A stretch of DNA of 37,159 nucleotides, from assembly GCA_009783245.1 (NCBI GenBank), contig WRHL01000009.1, positions 1 through 37,159 on the forward strand, in the 5' to 3' direction. The position numbers and the translations under genes were made by a program. How positions within the stretch are numbered: position 1 is the first letter of the stretch; each line of letters starts with the position of its first letter. The notes below the pieces were generated by a model that did not search any database, was not told the DNA's origin, and worked only from the letters and a program-made list of their open reading frames with translations. Origin of the DNA: Coriobacteriia bacterium (GTDB lineage Bacteria; Actinomycetota; Coriobacteriia; Coriobacteriales; UBA8131). Shown one piece after another: positions 15,688-23,210 of this stretch.

Positions 15688-17309
15688 CAGCTGGCCTCCT
15701 CCCCTACCCTCAGCGACAGGTCCGCAAGGCGGAGGTCCAGGCGGCGGTCGATCTCGCCGTCCATGACCAAGGCGTTGCCCAGCAGCTCGTGGACGCCGGC
15801 CACGCGCACGCCGGGCACCCAGTAGTCCATCAGCGCAGGCAGCGATGCGCGGTCCAGCGCGCAGATGTTGGCCAGCGTGTTGACGCCATGCCGCTCGCGC
15901 ACACCGCGCACGGCGTTCGCGCGCGGGAAGCCCCCGCGCAGCCGCAGCTCCATGTTCTCGCCGGCATTGAGCCCCGCGCCGCTCCCGCAGCACAGCGTGT
16001 GCTCCCGGATGGTATCCTCCGGCATCTCGAAGAACTGCCGACAGACCCTCTGGATGATGTAGCGCGGCTCCTCCAAAAGCCCCATCGCCCGCGCCGTGTT
16101 GCAGGAATCATGGAAGGTGACCACCAGTTCATCGTTGCGAGCGGGGTCCACCTTGATCTTATCGTGATACAGTAAATCGGCTGTGAACTCGGTAATATGC
16201 ACCATTTTTGTGGAAGCGGCGTTCTCAAAACGCGTGCCCGTGATGGGCGAGACGGGCAACTCCATGAAGTCGACCGGCCCGTTGAACGTGTCCATGTACT
16301 GGTTGACCAGCCGCCACATGTGGCCGCATTCGCCCCCGAGCATCCACCTCACACCCAGGCGTCGGGCCTCGGCGTAGAGCTTCGCGTTGAGGCGTTTTGC
16401 CATCTCGTGCGAGGTGAAGAAGCCAAAATTGCCGCCTTCTGAGGCGTAGGTGCTCAGCGTGTAGTCCAGCCCCAGCTGCTCGAGGAGCATGAGGTAGCCC
16501 ATGAAGGTGTAGGTGCCCGGCTCCGCGTACAGGTCGCCCGAGGGCACCACAAAGAGTATCTCCGCGCCCTTGCGGTTGAAGCTGGGCTCAATGTGCCTAC
16601 CGGTGATGGTCTCGATGTCCTCCAGCAAGAACTCGACGTTGTCCACCACGGTCTGCGGCTCGAGCCCCACGTGGTTGCCCTTGCGGTAGCAGTTCGCCAC
16701 GGGCCCCGCGATCCACTCGGTGTTCAGCCCCACCAGATTCAGCAGCTCACGCCCCATGAGCGTGATCTCCGCCTGGTCGATGCCGTAGGGGCAATACACC
16801 GAGCACCGCCGGCACTCGGTGCACTGGTAGAAGTAGTACCACCACTGTTTGAGCACGTCGATGGTGAGGTCGCGCGCGCCAACTAGCGGGCCGAACAGCC
16901 GCCCGGCAACGGTGAAATAGCGCCGGTACACAGAGCGCAGCAGCTCCGCGCGCTGCACCGGCATGTTGAGCGGATCGCCCGAGCCCAGATGGAAGTGGCA
17001 CTTGTCCGCGCAGGCCCCGCAGCGCACGCAGACGTCCATGAACAGCCTGAACGAGCGGTACTTGTCCAGCCGCTCCTCCATGCCTTTGACGATAAGGGCG
17101 ACCCAATCCTCGGGCAGCTTCCAGTCTTCCTCAGCCGGTGAGAAGTCGCGGGCGTTGGGCATTCCAACCGCCTCCAGGCTCCTGGCCTTGGCGCCGTAGC
17201 AGTACATGCCCGGCTTGAATTCTGTGGCCGCGCCCAGCCAGTCTGTCGCGGATGCTGGGGGCTGGTAGCTGAAGTCGAGCAGCGTGTCCTTGTCTGGCAG
17301 CTTCACCAT
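15687..17309 (-). CDS. dsrK: DsrK, HdrD-like iron-sulfur catalytic subunit
   Basis: 540 residues. Two 4Fe-4S motifs are present: CVRCGACADKC (Cys94, 97, 100, 104) and CTECRRCSVYCP (Cys163, 166, 169, 173). Two CCG-type regions follow, with HDSCNTARAMG and TLCCGSGAGLNAGEN. This is the family fold that holds the noncubane cluster for disulfide or trisulfide reduction; DsrC trisulfide is the expected substrate. The N-terminus (KPGMYCYGAK, EEDWKLPEDW) aligns with other DsrK proteins, so the start is right. The only Shine-Dalgarno-like sequence, GGGAGG about 12 nt before the ATG, belongs to a family-B repeat copy. A 1.26 kb repeat tract separates it from dsrM, normally its direct neighbour. Confidence 0.95.
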   Translation of the reverse strand: MVKLPDKDTLLDFSYQPPASATDWLGAATEFKPGMYCYGAKARSLEAVGMPNARDFSPAEEDWKLPEDWVALIVKGMEERLDKYRSFRLFMDVCVRCGACADKCHFHLGSGDPLNMPVQRAELLRSVYRRYFTVAGRLFGPLVGARDLTIDVLKQWWYYFYQCTECRRCSVYCPYGIDQAEITLMGRELLNLVGLNTEWIAGPVANCYRKGNHVGLEPQTVVDNVEFLLEDIETITGRHIEPSFNRKGAEILFVVPSGDLYAEPGTYTFMGYLMLLEQLGLDYTLSTYASEGGNFGFFTSHEMAKRLNAKLYAEARRLGVRWMLGGECGHMWRLVNQYMDTFNGPVDFMELPVSPITGTRFENAASTKMVHITEFTADLLYHDKIKVDPARNDELVVTFHDSCNTARAMGLLEEPRYIIQRVCRQFFEMPEDTIREHTLCCGSGAGLNAGENMELRLRGGFPRANAVRGVRERHGVNTLANICALDRASLPALMDYWVPGVRVAGVHELLGNALVMDGEIDRRLDLRLADLSLRVGEEAS

Positions 17310-17312
17310 GAC

Positions 17313-18578
17313 TCAGGCCAACCTCCCGTCATTGCGAGCGCTGACGGCCTGCACACAACTCCCGTCATTGCGAGCGGAGCGCCCGATGGGCGCGCAGCGT
17401 GGCAACCTAGCCGACACGTGTGCAGTTTTGGGGGTGATGGCTGAAGTATGCCCTCCGTCATTGCGAGCGCTGACTGTGTCGCGCGGGTAAAGAGCAAACC
17501 CGCGCTTGTCGCCAGCTCCGCTGGCTCCGTATTGGTAGGAAGTGCAGATGACGCAACGGCTGGCTAGGGTATAAACACTCCCGTCATTGCGAGCGGAGCC
17601 GCCAAAGGCGGCGCAGCGTGGCAATCTACGGAAGCGGTCAGGGATGTGTGGCGTTGACACAGCGCATAGACTCGCATTGCCTAAGGAAGAAGAGCGGGCA
17701 AAGAAGAGTGGCAGCGTGTGCCCTGTTGCTGCACTTTTGTTGGCACGCCTGTGGGTTTCTGCTTGGGATGCGGGTGCTGTCGTCTGTTTCTCTTCGCCCT
17801 TTGCGCCAATAAGCGCAGCCCAAGGCGTAGCATTGGGCTGCGTAACACTGCTTTCACTTGCTCCGTGACGGAAATCCGGGAGTTCCTGCCGCAAAAGTGG
17901 CGTAATGTACGATTTCCCAGCTGCCTCTTCAGAGCTATTTGCTACTTCATATCTAAACCTGCTGGTAGGTGGATTGCAGGTTGAGTAGGCTATTCTAGAG
18001 CCCTGTGATGAACCGTACATTACGCCACTTTTGCGGCAGGAACTCCCGGATTTGTGGCAAGCGGCTTCTTTTCTGCCTACGAGAAGGACAATGCCGGCGA
18101 TAGTGGCGGCCTGACTGCCGCCTACGCCTTGCTTCCCCTTCACTGCCGTCTCTTCTTCCTTCAGCAACGCAAGACTGTGCGCTGTGACAGGCTGCCGATA
18201 ATGAGAGCGCTTCCGTAGATTGCCACGTCGTTCGCTACGCTCGCTCCTCGCAATGACGGGGAGGTAGACTGAATCGCAGGTGGATGCGTCAACTGTACGA
18301 TAGAGGTAGACTTCAGCCGCCCTGCCCAAAACCGCAACTTGATGCCCTAGGTTGCCACGCTGCGCCGCCTTCGGCGGCTGCGCTCGCAATGACGGAGGTC
18401 TTGTGTGGGCTGTCGCTCCTCGCAATGACGGAGGGTAGACTTCAGCCGCCCTGCCCAAAACCGCAACTTGATGCCCTAGGTTGCCACGCTGCGCCGCCTT
18501 CGGCGGCTGCGCTCGCAATGACGGAAGTTTTGCACGAGTTGTCACTGCGCTCGCAATGACGGAGTGGCTGTGCGTCAT
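17313..18578 (-). CDS. Repeat-built open frame filling the dsrM-dsrK gap, doubtful gene
   Basis: 421 codons without a stop. The ATG (18576-18578) overlaps the dsrM stop as ATGA, with GAGGAGG 10 nt upstream inside dsrM; the stop at 17313 lies 3 nt before the dsrK start. The product is mostly translated repeats (SLRAQPPKAAQRGNL, SARNDG, IARSERSERRGNL) with a low-complexity middle, and no known domain. A frame this long is unlikely by chance at this base composition, though the repeats are stop-poor. It could be a real but unconserved protein, or a spacer kept translatable so that the downstream dsr genes are not lost to polarity. I would not assign a function. Confidence 0.3.
   Translation of the reverse strand: MTHSHSVIASAVTTRAKLPSLRAQPPKAAQRGNLGHQVAVLGRAAEVYPPSLRGATAHTRPPSLRAQPPKAAQRGNLGHQVAVLGRAAEVYLYRTVDASTCDSVYLPVIARSERSERRGNLRKRSHYRQPVTAHSLALLKEEETAVKGKQGVGGSQAATIAGIVLLVGRKEAACHKSGSSCRKSGVMYGSSQGSRIAYSTCNPPTSRFRYEVANSSEEAAGKSYITPLLRQELPDFRHGASESSVTQPNATPWAALIGAKGEEKQTTAPASQAETHRRANKSAATGHTLPLFFARSSSLGNASLCAVSTPHIPDRFRRLPRCAAFGGSARNDGSVYTLASRCVICTSYQYGASGAGDKRGFALYPRDTVSARNDGGHTSAITPKTAHVSARLPRCAPIGRSARNDGSCVQAVSARNDGRLA
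17872..18053. repeat. 40-bp perfect inverted repeats flanking a 102-bp core
   Basis: The arm at 17872-17911 (starting AAATCCGGGAGTTCCTGCCG) is exactly reverse-complementary to 18014-18053. The 102-bp core between them has no family-A or family-B motif. The structure could be a short non-autonomous mobile element, an invertible segment or a large hairpin. No recombinase is encoded nearby and I see no clear promoter in the core. Confidence 0.95.
18305..18525. repeat. 92-bp exact direct repeat
   Basis: 18305-18396 and 18434-18525 appear identical, offset by 129 bp, a multiple of three. Each contains a family-B core with the CCGCCTTCGGCGG hairpin plus about 50 bp of unique flank, so this is a tandem duplication of a larger unit and not two independent insertions. 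Confidence 0.92.
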
Positions 18579-19600
18579 GGGGCAACCGCCTCCTCTGCCT
18601 CATCGACTAGGCGTTCTACGGGCAGGCCTACTTTGAGCATCTTCTCGCGGAACTCGTCCTCATAGGCAGCGTAGGAGTGGGTCTCCACCTGTGGGTTCCA
18701 GGGGTTTATGTGGCGCTTTGCCCTGCTGTTGTTGGGGAGATTACGGGTGGGCGCCAAGAAGAACCCACCGGCATGCATGAGCTTGCTCCAGGGGAAATAG
18801 GCGGCAAGCGAGGACACCAGGAAGAGGTGGATGTAGAAGATGGGCCCCAGCGCCGTGGCGGGCTGGATAGCCGGGTGCAGCGTGACCAGGCCCATGGTCA
18901 GCTCCTTGACGGCTACCATGTCAACCTTGAAGAAGTACCGCATCAACACGCCTGTCAGTGCGACCCCGATGAGCAGGAAAAGGGCGAAGTAGTCAGCCGA
19001 CAAAGAGATATACCTGATGCGCGGCGCCACCACGCGCCGCAAGAACAGAAAGGTCAGCGCGCCCAGCAGCAGGACGTCAGTGAGATACAGCAGCGGGACG
19101 CCTACCTGCAAAAAGCTGTCGGCGGCGCCCAGGCCTAACACAAAGCCCGGCACCGGCTCAAAGAACAGGCGCAGGTGCCGCAGCGCAACAACAAGCAGCG
19201 ACCAGTGGAAGGCCAGCGCCCCCAGCCACAGCCACTTCGCCGAGCCAAAGCCCAGCGCCTCCCCGCGCTTCTCGGCACGGGTGTTATAGAACAGCGACCT
19301 GAAGAACAGCAGTTCAAGCGCCATTTTGCCCACAACGCCCGCCACCGTGCTGGGGTTGCCGATGCGGTTGTGCCGTATCCAGGGCAGGGACTTCTGTTGG
19401 CCGCCGGTGGTGGGGATGCGAAACGGCACCGCCGCCCTCCCCCAGCGGATGACGCGGTAGGTAAAGCCCACCAGGAAGAGCACAAAGGCGACGTAGGGGA
19501 TGACAACGCCAAAGACCAGCTCAAGGCGCAAAAGCCCTGCTCCCAGCCAGGCAAGCGCCACCAGGGCCACCACCCCGCACAGTGCATAAAGCAGTTTCAT
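18575..19600 (-). CDS. dsrM: DsrM, cytochrome b subunit of DsrMKJOP
   Basis: 341 residues, six or so membrane helices of the NarI-like haem b family. It contains LPWIRHNRIGNPST and HWSLLVVALRHLRLFFEPVPG. The C-terminus is cytosolic, with FPWSKLMHAGGFFLAPTRN and NPWNPQVETHSYAAYEDEFREKM, the conserved tail that contacts DsrK. It transfers electrons from the menaquinone pool to DsrK. It starts 64 bp after dsrB across a stretch of small CATCAG/CTCATCA repeats and lacks an obvious ribosome site. Its last codons and stop form ATGA with the following repeat-built frame. Confidence 0.94.
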   Translation of the reverse strand: MKLLYALCGVVALVALAWLGAGLLRLELVFGVVIPYVAFVLFLVGFTYRVIRWGRAAVPFRIPTTGGQQKSLPWIRHNRIGNPSTVAGVVGKMALELLFFRSLFYNTRAEKRGEALGFGSAKWLWLGALAFHWSLLVVALRHLRLFFEPVPGFVLGLGAADSFLQVGVPLLYLTDVLLLGALTFLFLRRVVAPRIRYISLSADYFALFLLIGVALTGVLMRYFFKVDMVAVKELTMGLVTLHPAIQPATALGPIFYIHLFLVSSLAAYFPWSKLMHAGGFFLAPTRNLPNNSRAKRHINPWNPQVETHSYAAYEDEFREKMLKVGLPVERLVDEAEEAVAP

Positions 19601-19609
19601 CAGCGGCTC

Positions 19610-19664
19610 GTCAGTCCATCAGTCCATCAGCTCATCAACAGTCCATCAGCTCATCAGCGGGCCG
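19610..19664. repeat. Short direct repeats between dsrB and dsrM
   Basis: CAGTCCATCAG and CAGCTCATCA units are repeated five or six times in 55 bp. They occupy the whole dsrB-dsrM gap, including the place where the dsrM ribosome site should be. Confidence 0.7.
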
Positions 19665-20720
19665 TCAGTACTTGAAGGCCGCCGTGGTGCGAAAACTCTC
19701 GCGTGAGAAGATGTAGTCGTCGATGTGCTTGTCGGTGAAGGGAATCCCCGTCAGCGTGAAGAAGCGCTCCCAACCGATCCGCTCCACCCATTCGCCCACG
19801 CGCTCACCCTCGCGCGCGTGCTCCAGCCAGACCTCGACGATCTGGCGGACCGCCGCCACGGTCTCCGGCCAGCGCGGCGGGGTGTTGGGCAGAAACGGGA
19901 TGACCATGCGCGAGAAGCTCGGCGCGGTGCGTGCGTTGGAGACCTTCCCGCCAATGAGGATGGCGATGCCGTCGTTGCGCGCGTCCATGATCTCCATGCC
20001 CGGTGACATGGTGAAACAGTTGCCGCAGTACATGCAACGCTCCTCCACCACCGTGACGCTCTTGTTCTTGGGGTCAGGGCGAATCGCCGCGGTGGGGCAA
20101 CAGGCGATAAGCGAGGGGATCTCGGAGGTCTTGCGGATCACGTCGTGGTTCAGGCGCGGCACGGTGCGGTGCACGCCCAGAATAGCGATATCGCTGCAAT
20201 GGACCGCCCCGCACATGTTCAGGCAGCAGGCCATGGCGATGGTCAGCTTGTTGGGCAGGTCGTCGCGGCCAAAATACTCGTAGAGGTCGTCCATGACCGC
20301 CTTGACAATGCCCGAGGCATCCGTCGCAGGCGTATGGCAATGGATCCACCCCTGCGTATGGACAATATTGCTCATGGAATTCCCCGTGCCGCCCACCGGC
20401 AGGCCCCGCGCCGTGCAGGCCGCGATAAGCGGGTCGACGTTCTCAGCATGCGGTGTGAGGAACTCGATGTTGTTGCGGCTGGTGAAGCGCAGATAGCCGT
20501 CGCAGAACTCGTCGGCCAGGTCGCAGACCTCGCGGATGAAATCGACGCTCACCAGACGCGGCGATCCCACGCGGATGCTGAAGAGCTCGCCGGCGGGTCC
20601 ATAGTGTACGAGCACACCGGGTTTCACGTGGCTGTGATCTTCCCATTTCCCATAGTTTTCCTTAATGATGGGCGGAAGGAAGTCGCGGTAGTTCGGCGGG
20701 CCGTTGTCTATCTTTGTCAT
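19665..20720 (-). CDS. dsrB: DsrB, dissimilatory sulfite reductase beta subunit
   Basis: 351 residues, normal length. The siroheme/4Fe-4S region is intact: [17 protein letters not shown] (Cys128) and [17 protein letters not shown] (Cys165/166, Cys170). The inserted ferredoxin domain has CCPTAAI (207-208) and [12 protein letters not shown] (Cys229, 232, 235). The position usually occupied by a fourth cysteine in DsrB is Ser239; DsrA has no cysteine at the equivalent place, so the cluster may still form. It overlaps dsrA by 4 bp (ATGA). With DsrA it forms the alpha2beta2 enzyme that reduces sulfite. Confidence 0.97.
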   Translation of the reverse strand: MTKIDNGPPNYRDFLPPIIKENYGKWEDHSHVKPGVLVHYGPAGELFSIRVGSPRLVSVDFIREVCDLADEFCDGYLRFTSRNNIEFLTPHAENVDPLIAACTARGLPVGGTGNSMSNIVHTQGWIHCHTPATDASGIVKAVMDDLYEYFGRDDLPNKLTIAMACCLNMCGAVHCSDIAILGVHRTVPRLNHDVIRKTSEIPSLIACCPTAAIRPDPKNKSVTVVEERCMYCGNCFTMSPGMEIMDARNDGIAILIGGKVSNARTAPSFSRMVIPFLPNTPPRWPETVAAVRQIVEVWLEHAREGERVGEWVERIGWERFFTLTGIPFTDKHIDDYIFSRESFRTTAAFKY

Positions 20721-21967
20721 GGGGCCACCACCTCACTCTTCTCGTCACCCTCTTGCTCGATCTCCTCCTTCTGCCAAAAGACGTAGGGGTTCGCGCGCGG
20801 GCGGAAGACCATTTGCGGCACCGGCGGCAGGCCCACGCCGCGTAAGAAGTTGCCCATGCCCAGGCGGTAGATGAGCTCGCCGATGCGTTCGCGCGTCTTT
20901 GCGTGCTCGTCCCACCAGTCCCAGATGCGTTCGAGCAGGTCCTTGAACTCGGTGTAGGGGGCCTCCATGCGCATAAAGGGCACAATGACCCAGCTGAGGA
21001 AGGCGGATTTCACAATGGTGGATTTGGCGCCGATGAGGATGGTGGCGCCCCGCTCGCTGCCCTGCTTGATGGCATGGTGCATGGTGTTGACGCAGTGCAT
21101 GCAGCGCGAGCAGTCGGCGCCGTCAACGGTAAGTTCGCAGGTCAGCGCGTTAAAATGCAGGCAGCGCGTGGGGCAGCGGTCGCAGACCAGCGTCTGCACG
21201 TCGAGCCCGTCTTCCACGTACTTGCGCACGGCATCCTGGTCGATGCTGATGGTGTCGCGCCAGGTGCCTATTACGGAGCAGTCGGCGCGGGCGATGGCGG
21301 CGACGCAGTCGTTGGCACAGCCGGACATCTTGATCTTGAACTTGTAGGGCCACATGGGGCGGTGCATCTCGTCGAGGTACGCGTGCGTGATGTCATAGCA
21401 GAGGTCCAGCGTGTCATAGCAGGCGTACTCGCAGCGGCCGGGGCCCACGCAGCAGCTGGGCGAGCGCAGGGCCGAGCCGGAGCCGCCCAGGTCGAAGCCG
21501 GCCTCGCTGAGGTCGTCGAAGGAGGGTTGCAGTTTGTCGGTGGTGGTGCCCAACAGGATGACGTCGCCGGTGGAGCCGTGCATGTTGGTCAGCCCGCTGC
21601 CGTGCTCCTCCCAGATGTCGCACATGCTGCGCAGGGCCTTGGTGTTGTAGAACCAGCCGCTGGGTGACGAGACACGCACGGTGTGGAACTCCTTGACGTT
21701 TGGGAACTCCTCCGGCAGGTCGGTGTAGCGGCCGATGACACCGCCGCCGTAGCCCTTGACGCCCACGATGCCGCCGTGCTTCCAGTGGCCGATCTTGTCC
21801 TCAAAGGAGCGCTCGAGCAGGCCCAGCAGGTCGGTGGCCATGGGGCTCTTCTCGCCGGCGCGCTTGATCTCGGTGACAAAGCTGGGCCAGGGGCCCTGCT
21901 CCAGGTCGTCGAGCTGGGGGGTGGGGGTGGTTGGGCTAGTCGGCCCATTCTCCAGTTTGTCTGTCAT
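20717..21967 (-). CDS. dsrA: DsrA, dissimilatory sulfite reductase alpha subunit
   Basis: 416 residues. It has the signature [15 protein letters not shown] (Cys172-183) and [16 protein letters not shown] (Cys217, Cys221), which ligate the siroheme-coupled cluster. The ferredoxin domain has CDRCPTRC (262-269) and [11 protein letters not shown] (Cys286, 289, 292). The end [14 protein letters not shown] is the usual DsrA tail. The start follows the ferredoxin stop by 3 nt. Gene order and the presence of DsrMKJOP without dsrEFH support the reductive direction, though dsrD, often next to dsrB in reducers, is absent from the window. Confidence 0.97.
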   Translation of the reverse strand: MTDKLENGPTSPTTPTPQLDDLEQGPWPSFVTEIKRAGEKSPMATDLLGLLERSFEDKIGHWKHGGIVGVKGYGGGVIGRYTDLPEEFPNVKEFHTVRVSSPSGWFYNTKALRSMCDIWEEHGSGLTNMHGSTGDVILLGTTTDKLQPSFDDLSEAGFDLGGSGSALRSPSCCVGPGRCEYACYDTLDLCYDITHAYLDEMHRPMWPYKFKIKMSGCANDCVAAIARADCSVIGTWRDTISIDQDAVRKYVEDGLDVQTLVCDRCPTRCLHFNALTCELTVDGADCSRCMHCVNTMHHAIKQGSERGATILIGAKSTIVKSAFLSWVIVPFMRMEAPYTEFKDLLERIWDWWDEHAKTRERIGELIYRLGMGNFLRGVGLPPVPQMVFRPRANPYVFWQKEEIEQEGDEKSEVVAP

Positions 21968-21970
21968 GTC

Positions 21971-22156
21971 TCACACCTCCATGATGCTGATGGCCCCGGT
22001 CTCGCAGAGTAGGACGCAGGCCTCGCAGCCCATGCAGTCAGCCTCATCCCCCGAGACAAAAGCCTTGCCGTTGAAATCCAGGATCTCAGCCGGGCACCCG
22101 GCCGCGCAAGAGTTGCAACCGTTGCACAGATCCTCATCGATCGAGACAAAGAACAT
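21971..22156 (-). CDS. 2[4Fe-4S] ferredoxin leading the dsr operon
   Basis: 61 residues from ATG 22154-22156 (GGGAGG about 9 nt upstream). Two complete cluster motifs are present: CNGCNSCAAGCP (Cys11, 14, 17, 21) and CMGCEACVLLCE (Cys41, 44, 47, 51). It is the first gene of the unit, three bases from dsrA, so it is very likely made in step with DsrAB and may be its direct electron donor. That role is inferred from position. Confidence 0.92.
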   Translation of the reverse strand: MFFVSIDEDLCNGCNSCAAGCPAEILDFNGKAFVSGDEADCMGCEACVLLCETGAISIMEV

Positions 22157-22243
22157 CCTCAGTACCTCCCAACAAACGGTTTGCGCCGCCCCCACACATA
22201 GACGCGCGGGACGGCCCAGGATACTGCTCTTTCATGTGCCTCT

Positions 22244-22272
22244 ATTCAACACCTCAACAGGGACTTTGTAAA
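22244..22272 (-). promoter_or_regulatory. Candidate promoter of the ferredoxin-dsrAB operon
   Basis: Reading on the minus strand: TTTACA (22267-22272), a 17-bp spacer, TTGAAT (22244-22249). The leader to the ferredoxin start would be about 80 nt. The match is moderate. The rest of 22157-22365 shows no gene. Confidence 0.35.
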
Positions 22273-22365
22273 ATTGTTTAAGCTTATCCAGCCATCAGCA
22301 ATGCCTATAGCGCCCTACTTGCCTCGTTCTCGTTTTGCTTCCCCTCAAACTTATCCCAGAAATAC

Positions 22366-22417
22366 TTGAGAGATGTTTAGGAAAGTAGTACTATGACACT
22401 ATATGTAGTGTCATAGT
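22366..22417 (+). promoter_or_regulatory. Promoter and palindromic operator of the HicAB-like pair
   Basis: TTGAGA (22366-22371), 17-bp spacer, TACTAT (22389-22394). A perfect 12-bp inverted repeat, ACTATGACACTA (22390-22401) and TAGTGTCATAGT (22406-22417), overlaps the -10 hexamer. A repressor bound here would block RNA polymerase, which is the usual antitoxin autoregulation. The toxin start is 10 bp downstream. Confidence 0.7.
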
Positions 22418-22427
22418 TAGGAGCGCT

Positions 22428-22742
22428 GTGGTCTATCGGGAAAAGCTGCTGGAGAGGTTCAGGAACAATCCAAAAGCGGTCAGCTTTGAAAAGTTGGTCA
22501 GCCTTTTGGAATCATACGGATTCGAGGTTAAGAACTACTCCGGTGGTAGCCATTATTCTGTATCGCATCCAGACTACAGCATTATTGATGTCAGGGAACC
22601 AAACAGCATTCCGATGCACAAACCACATGTTCTACCCGTCTATGTCAAGCGGGCGATAGTCTGGATAGACCGCATTGAACAGGCAGAAAAAGAAAAGGCG
22701 AAGAAAGCAGAAAGGAAGGGGGCCAATAACGATGGACAGTAG
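22428..22742 (+). CDS. hicA: HicA-like mRNA interferase toxin
   Basis: 104 residues, GTG start with AGGAG about 5 nt upstream. The fold is that of small HicA/YcfA double-stranded-RNA-binding-like toxins: SFEKLVSLLESYGFEVKNYSGGSHYSVSHPD, with the catalytic-type His42 after GGS, then PHVLPVYVKRAIVWIDRIEQ. A Lys/Glu-rich tail (about 86-99) extends it beyond the usual 60-85 residues. It overlaps the antitoxin gene by 11 bp. The segment is clearly AT-richer than its neighbours, which suggests horizontal transfer. Confidence 0.8.
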   Translation: MVYREKLLERFRNNPKAVSFEKLVSLLESYGFEVKNYSGGSHYSVSHPDYSIIDVREPNSIPMHKPHVLPVYVKRAIVWIDRIEQAEKEKAKKAERKGANNDGQ

Positions 22743-23097
22743 GAGAACAGATTGCGAATACCCCTTTGCGGTAACTCCATTTATTGATGATGACTTTGAG
22801 GGTTATAGGGCATTTCTCATTGATATTCCCGCCGTTGAGTCTTTAGGTGCAACGCCCGAGGAAGCGGTGGCGGATTTGGTTGATGTAAAAGAGGAATGGT
22901 TTGCCTATGCGCGAGCCAAAGGTATCCATATCCCCAACCCTGATATCGCCTTCAGCCAGCGCATTGACTACAACGGTCGAGTGACGCTGCGGATGCCCCG
23001 GAGCCTTCACCAGCAAGTCGCGCAAAGAGCTGCGCTGGAGGGCATCTCGCTTAATTCATACCTCAATTCTGCTATCGAACGAGCCGTACTCGCCTGA
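22732..23097 (+). CDS. hicB: HicB-like antitoxin with ribbon-helix-helix domain
   Basis: 121 residues from ATG 22732 (GGAAGGGGG upstream, inside the toxin gene). The N-terminal part is the partial RNase H-like HicB domain (DDDFEGYRAFLIDIPAVESLGATPEEAVADL). The C-terminal part is a ribbon-helix-helix DNA-binding domain (GRVTLRMPRSLHQQVAQRAALEGISLNSYLNSAIERAV). It should neutralise the toxin and repress at the palindrome at 22390-22417. Confidence 0.85.
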   Translation: MDSRRTDCEYPFAVTPFIDDDFEGYRAFLIDIPAVESLGATPEEAVADLVDVKEEWFAYARAKGIHIPNPDIAFSQRIDYNGRVTLRMPRSLHQQVAQRAALEGISLNSYLNSAIERAVLA

Positions 23098-23210
23098 TAG
23101 ACGATACGGAGTAGATGTGACAAGAGAGGCAGGATGAAGTGGAGTAAAGGATCAAAGATAGTTTTATGAGATTTTGGCGGAAGGATAAGGATGTATAGGG
23201 GTGAGGTAAA

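Larger units (their letters stand above)
17316..18574. repeat. 1.26 kb repeat-rich tract splitting the dsr operon
   Basis: Family-B copies (TCATTGCGAGCG and the reverse) occur near 17329, 17364, 17458, 17583, 18250, 18380, 18419, 18509 and 18550. Several carry a hairpin such as CCGCCTTCGGCGG. No transposase or integrase is present. The tract is interposed between dsrM and dsrK, which are adjacent in other dsr operons. Confidence 0.88.

Noticed and set aside
17912-18013. Phase-variable promoter in the core of the 40-bp inverted repeats
   Set aside because: No convincing -35/-10 pair in either orientation and no recombinase gene nearby; kept only as a possibility in the findings.
17316-18574. 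CRISPR array or insertion sequence in the dsrM-dsrK gap
   Set aside because: Repeat spacing is irregular, there are no uniform spacers, no cas genes, and no transposase frame.
22157-22365. Riboswitch in front of the dsr operon
   Set aside because: The leader is short and no conserved aptamer-like structure could be recognised by eye.
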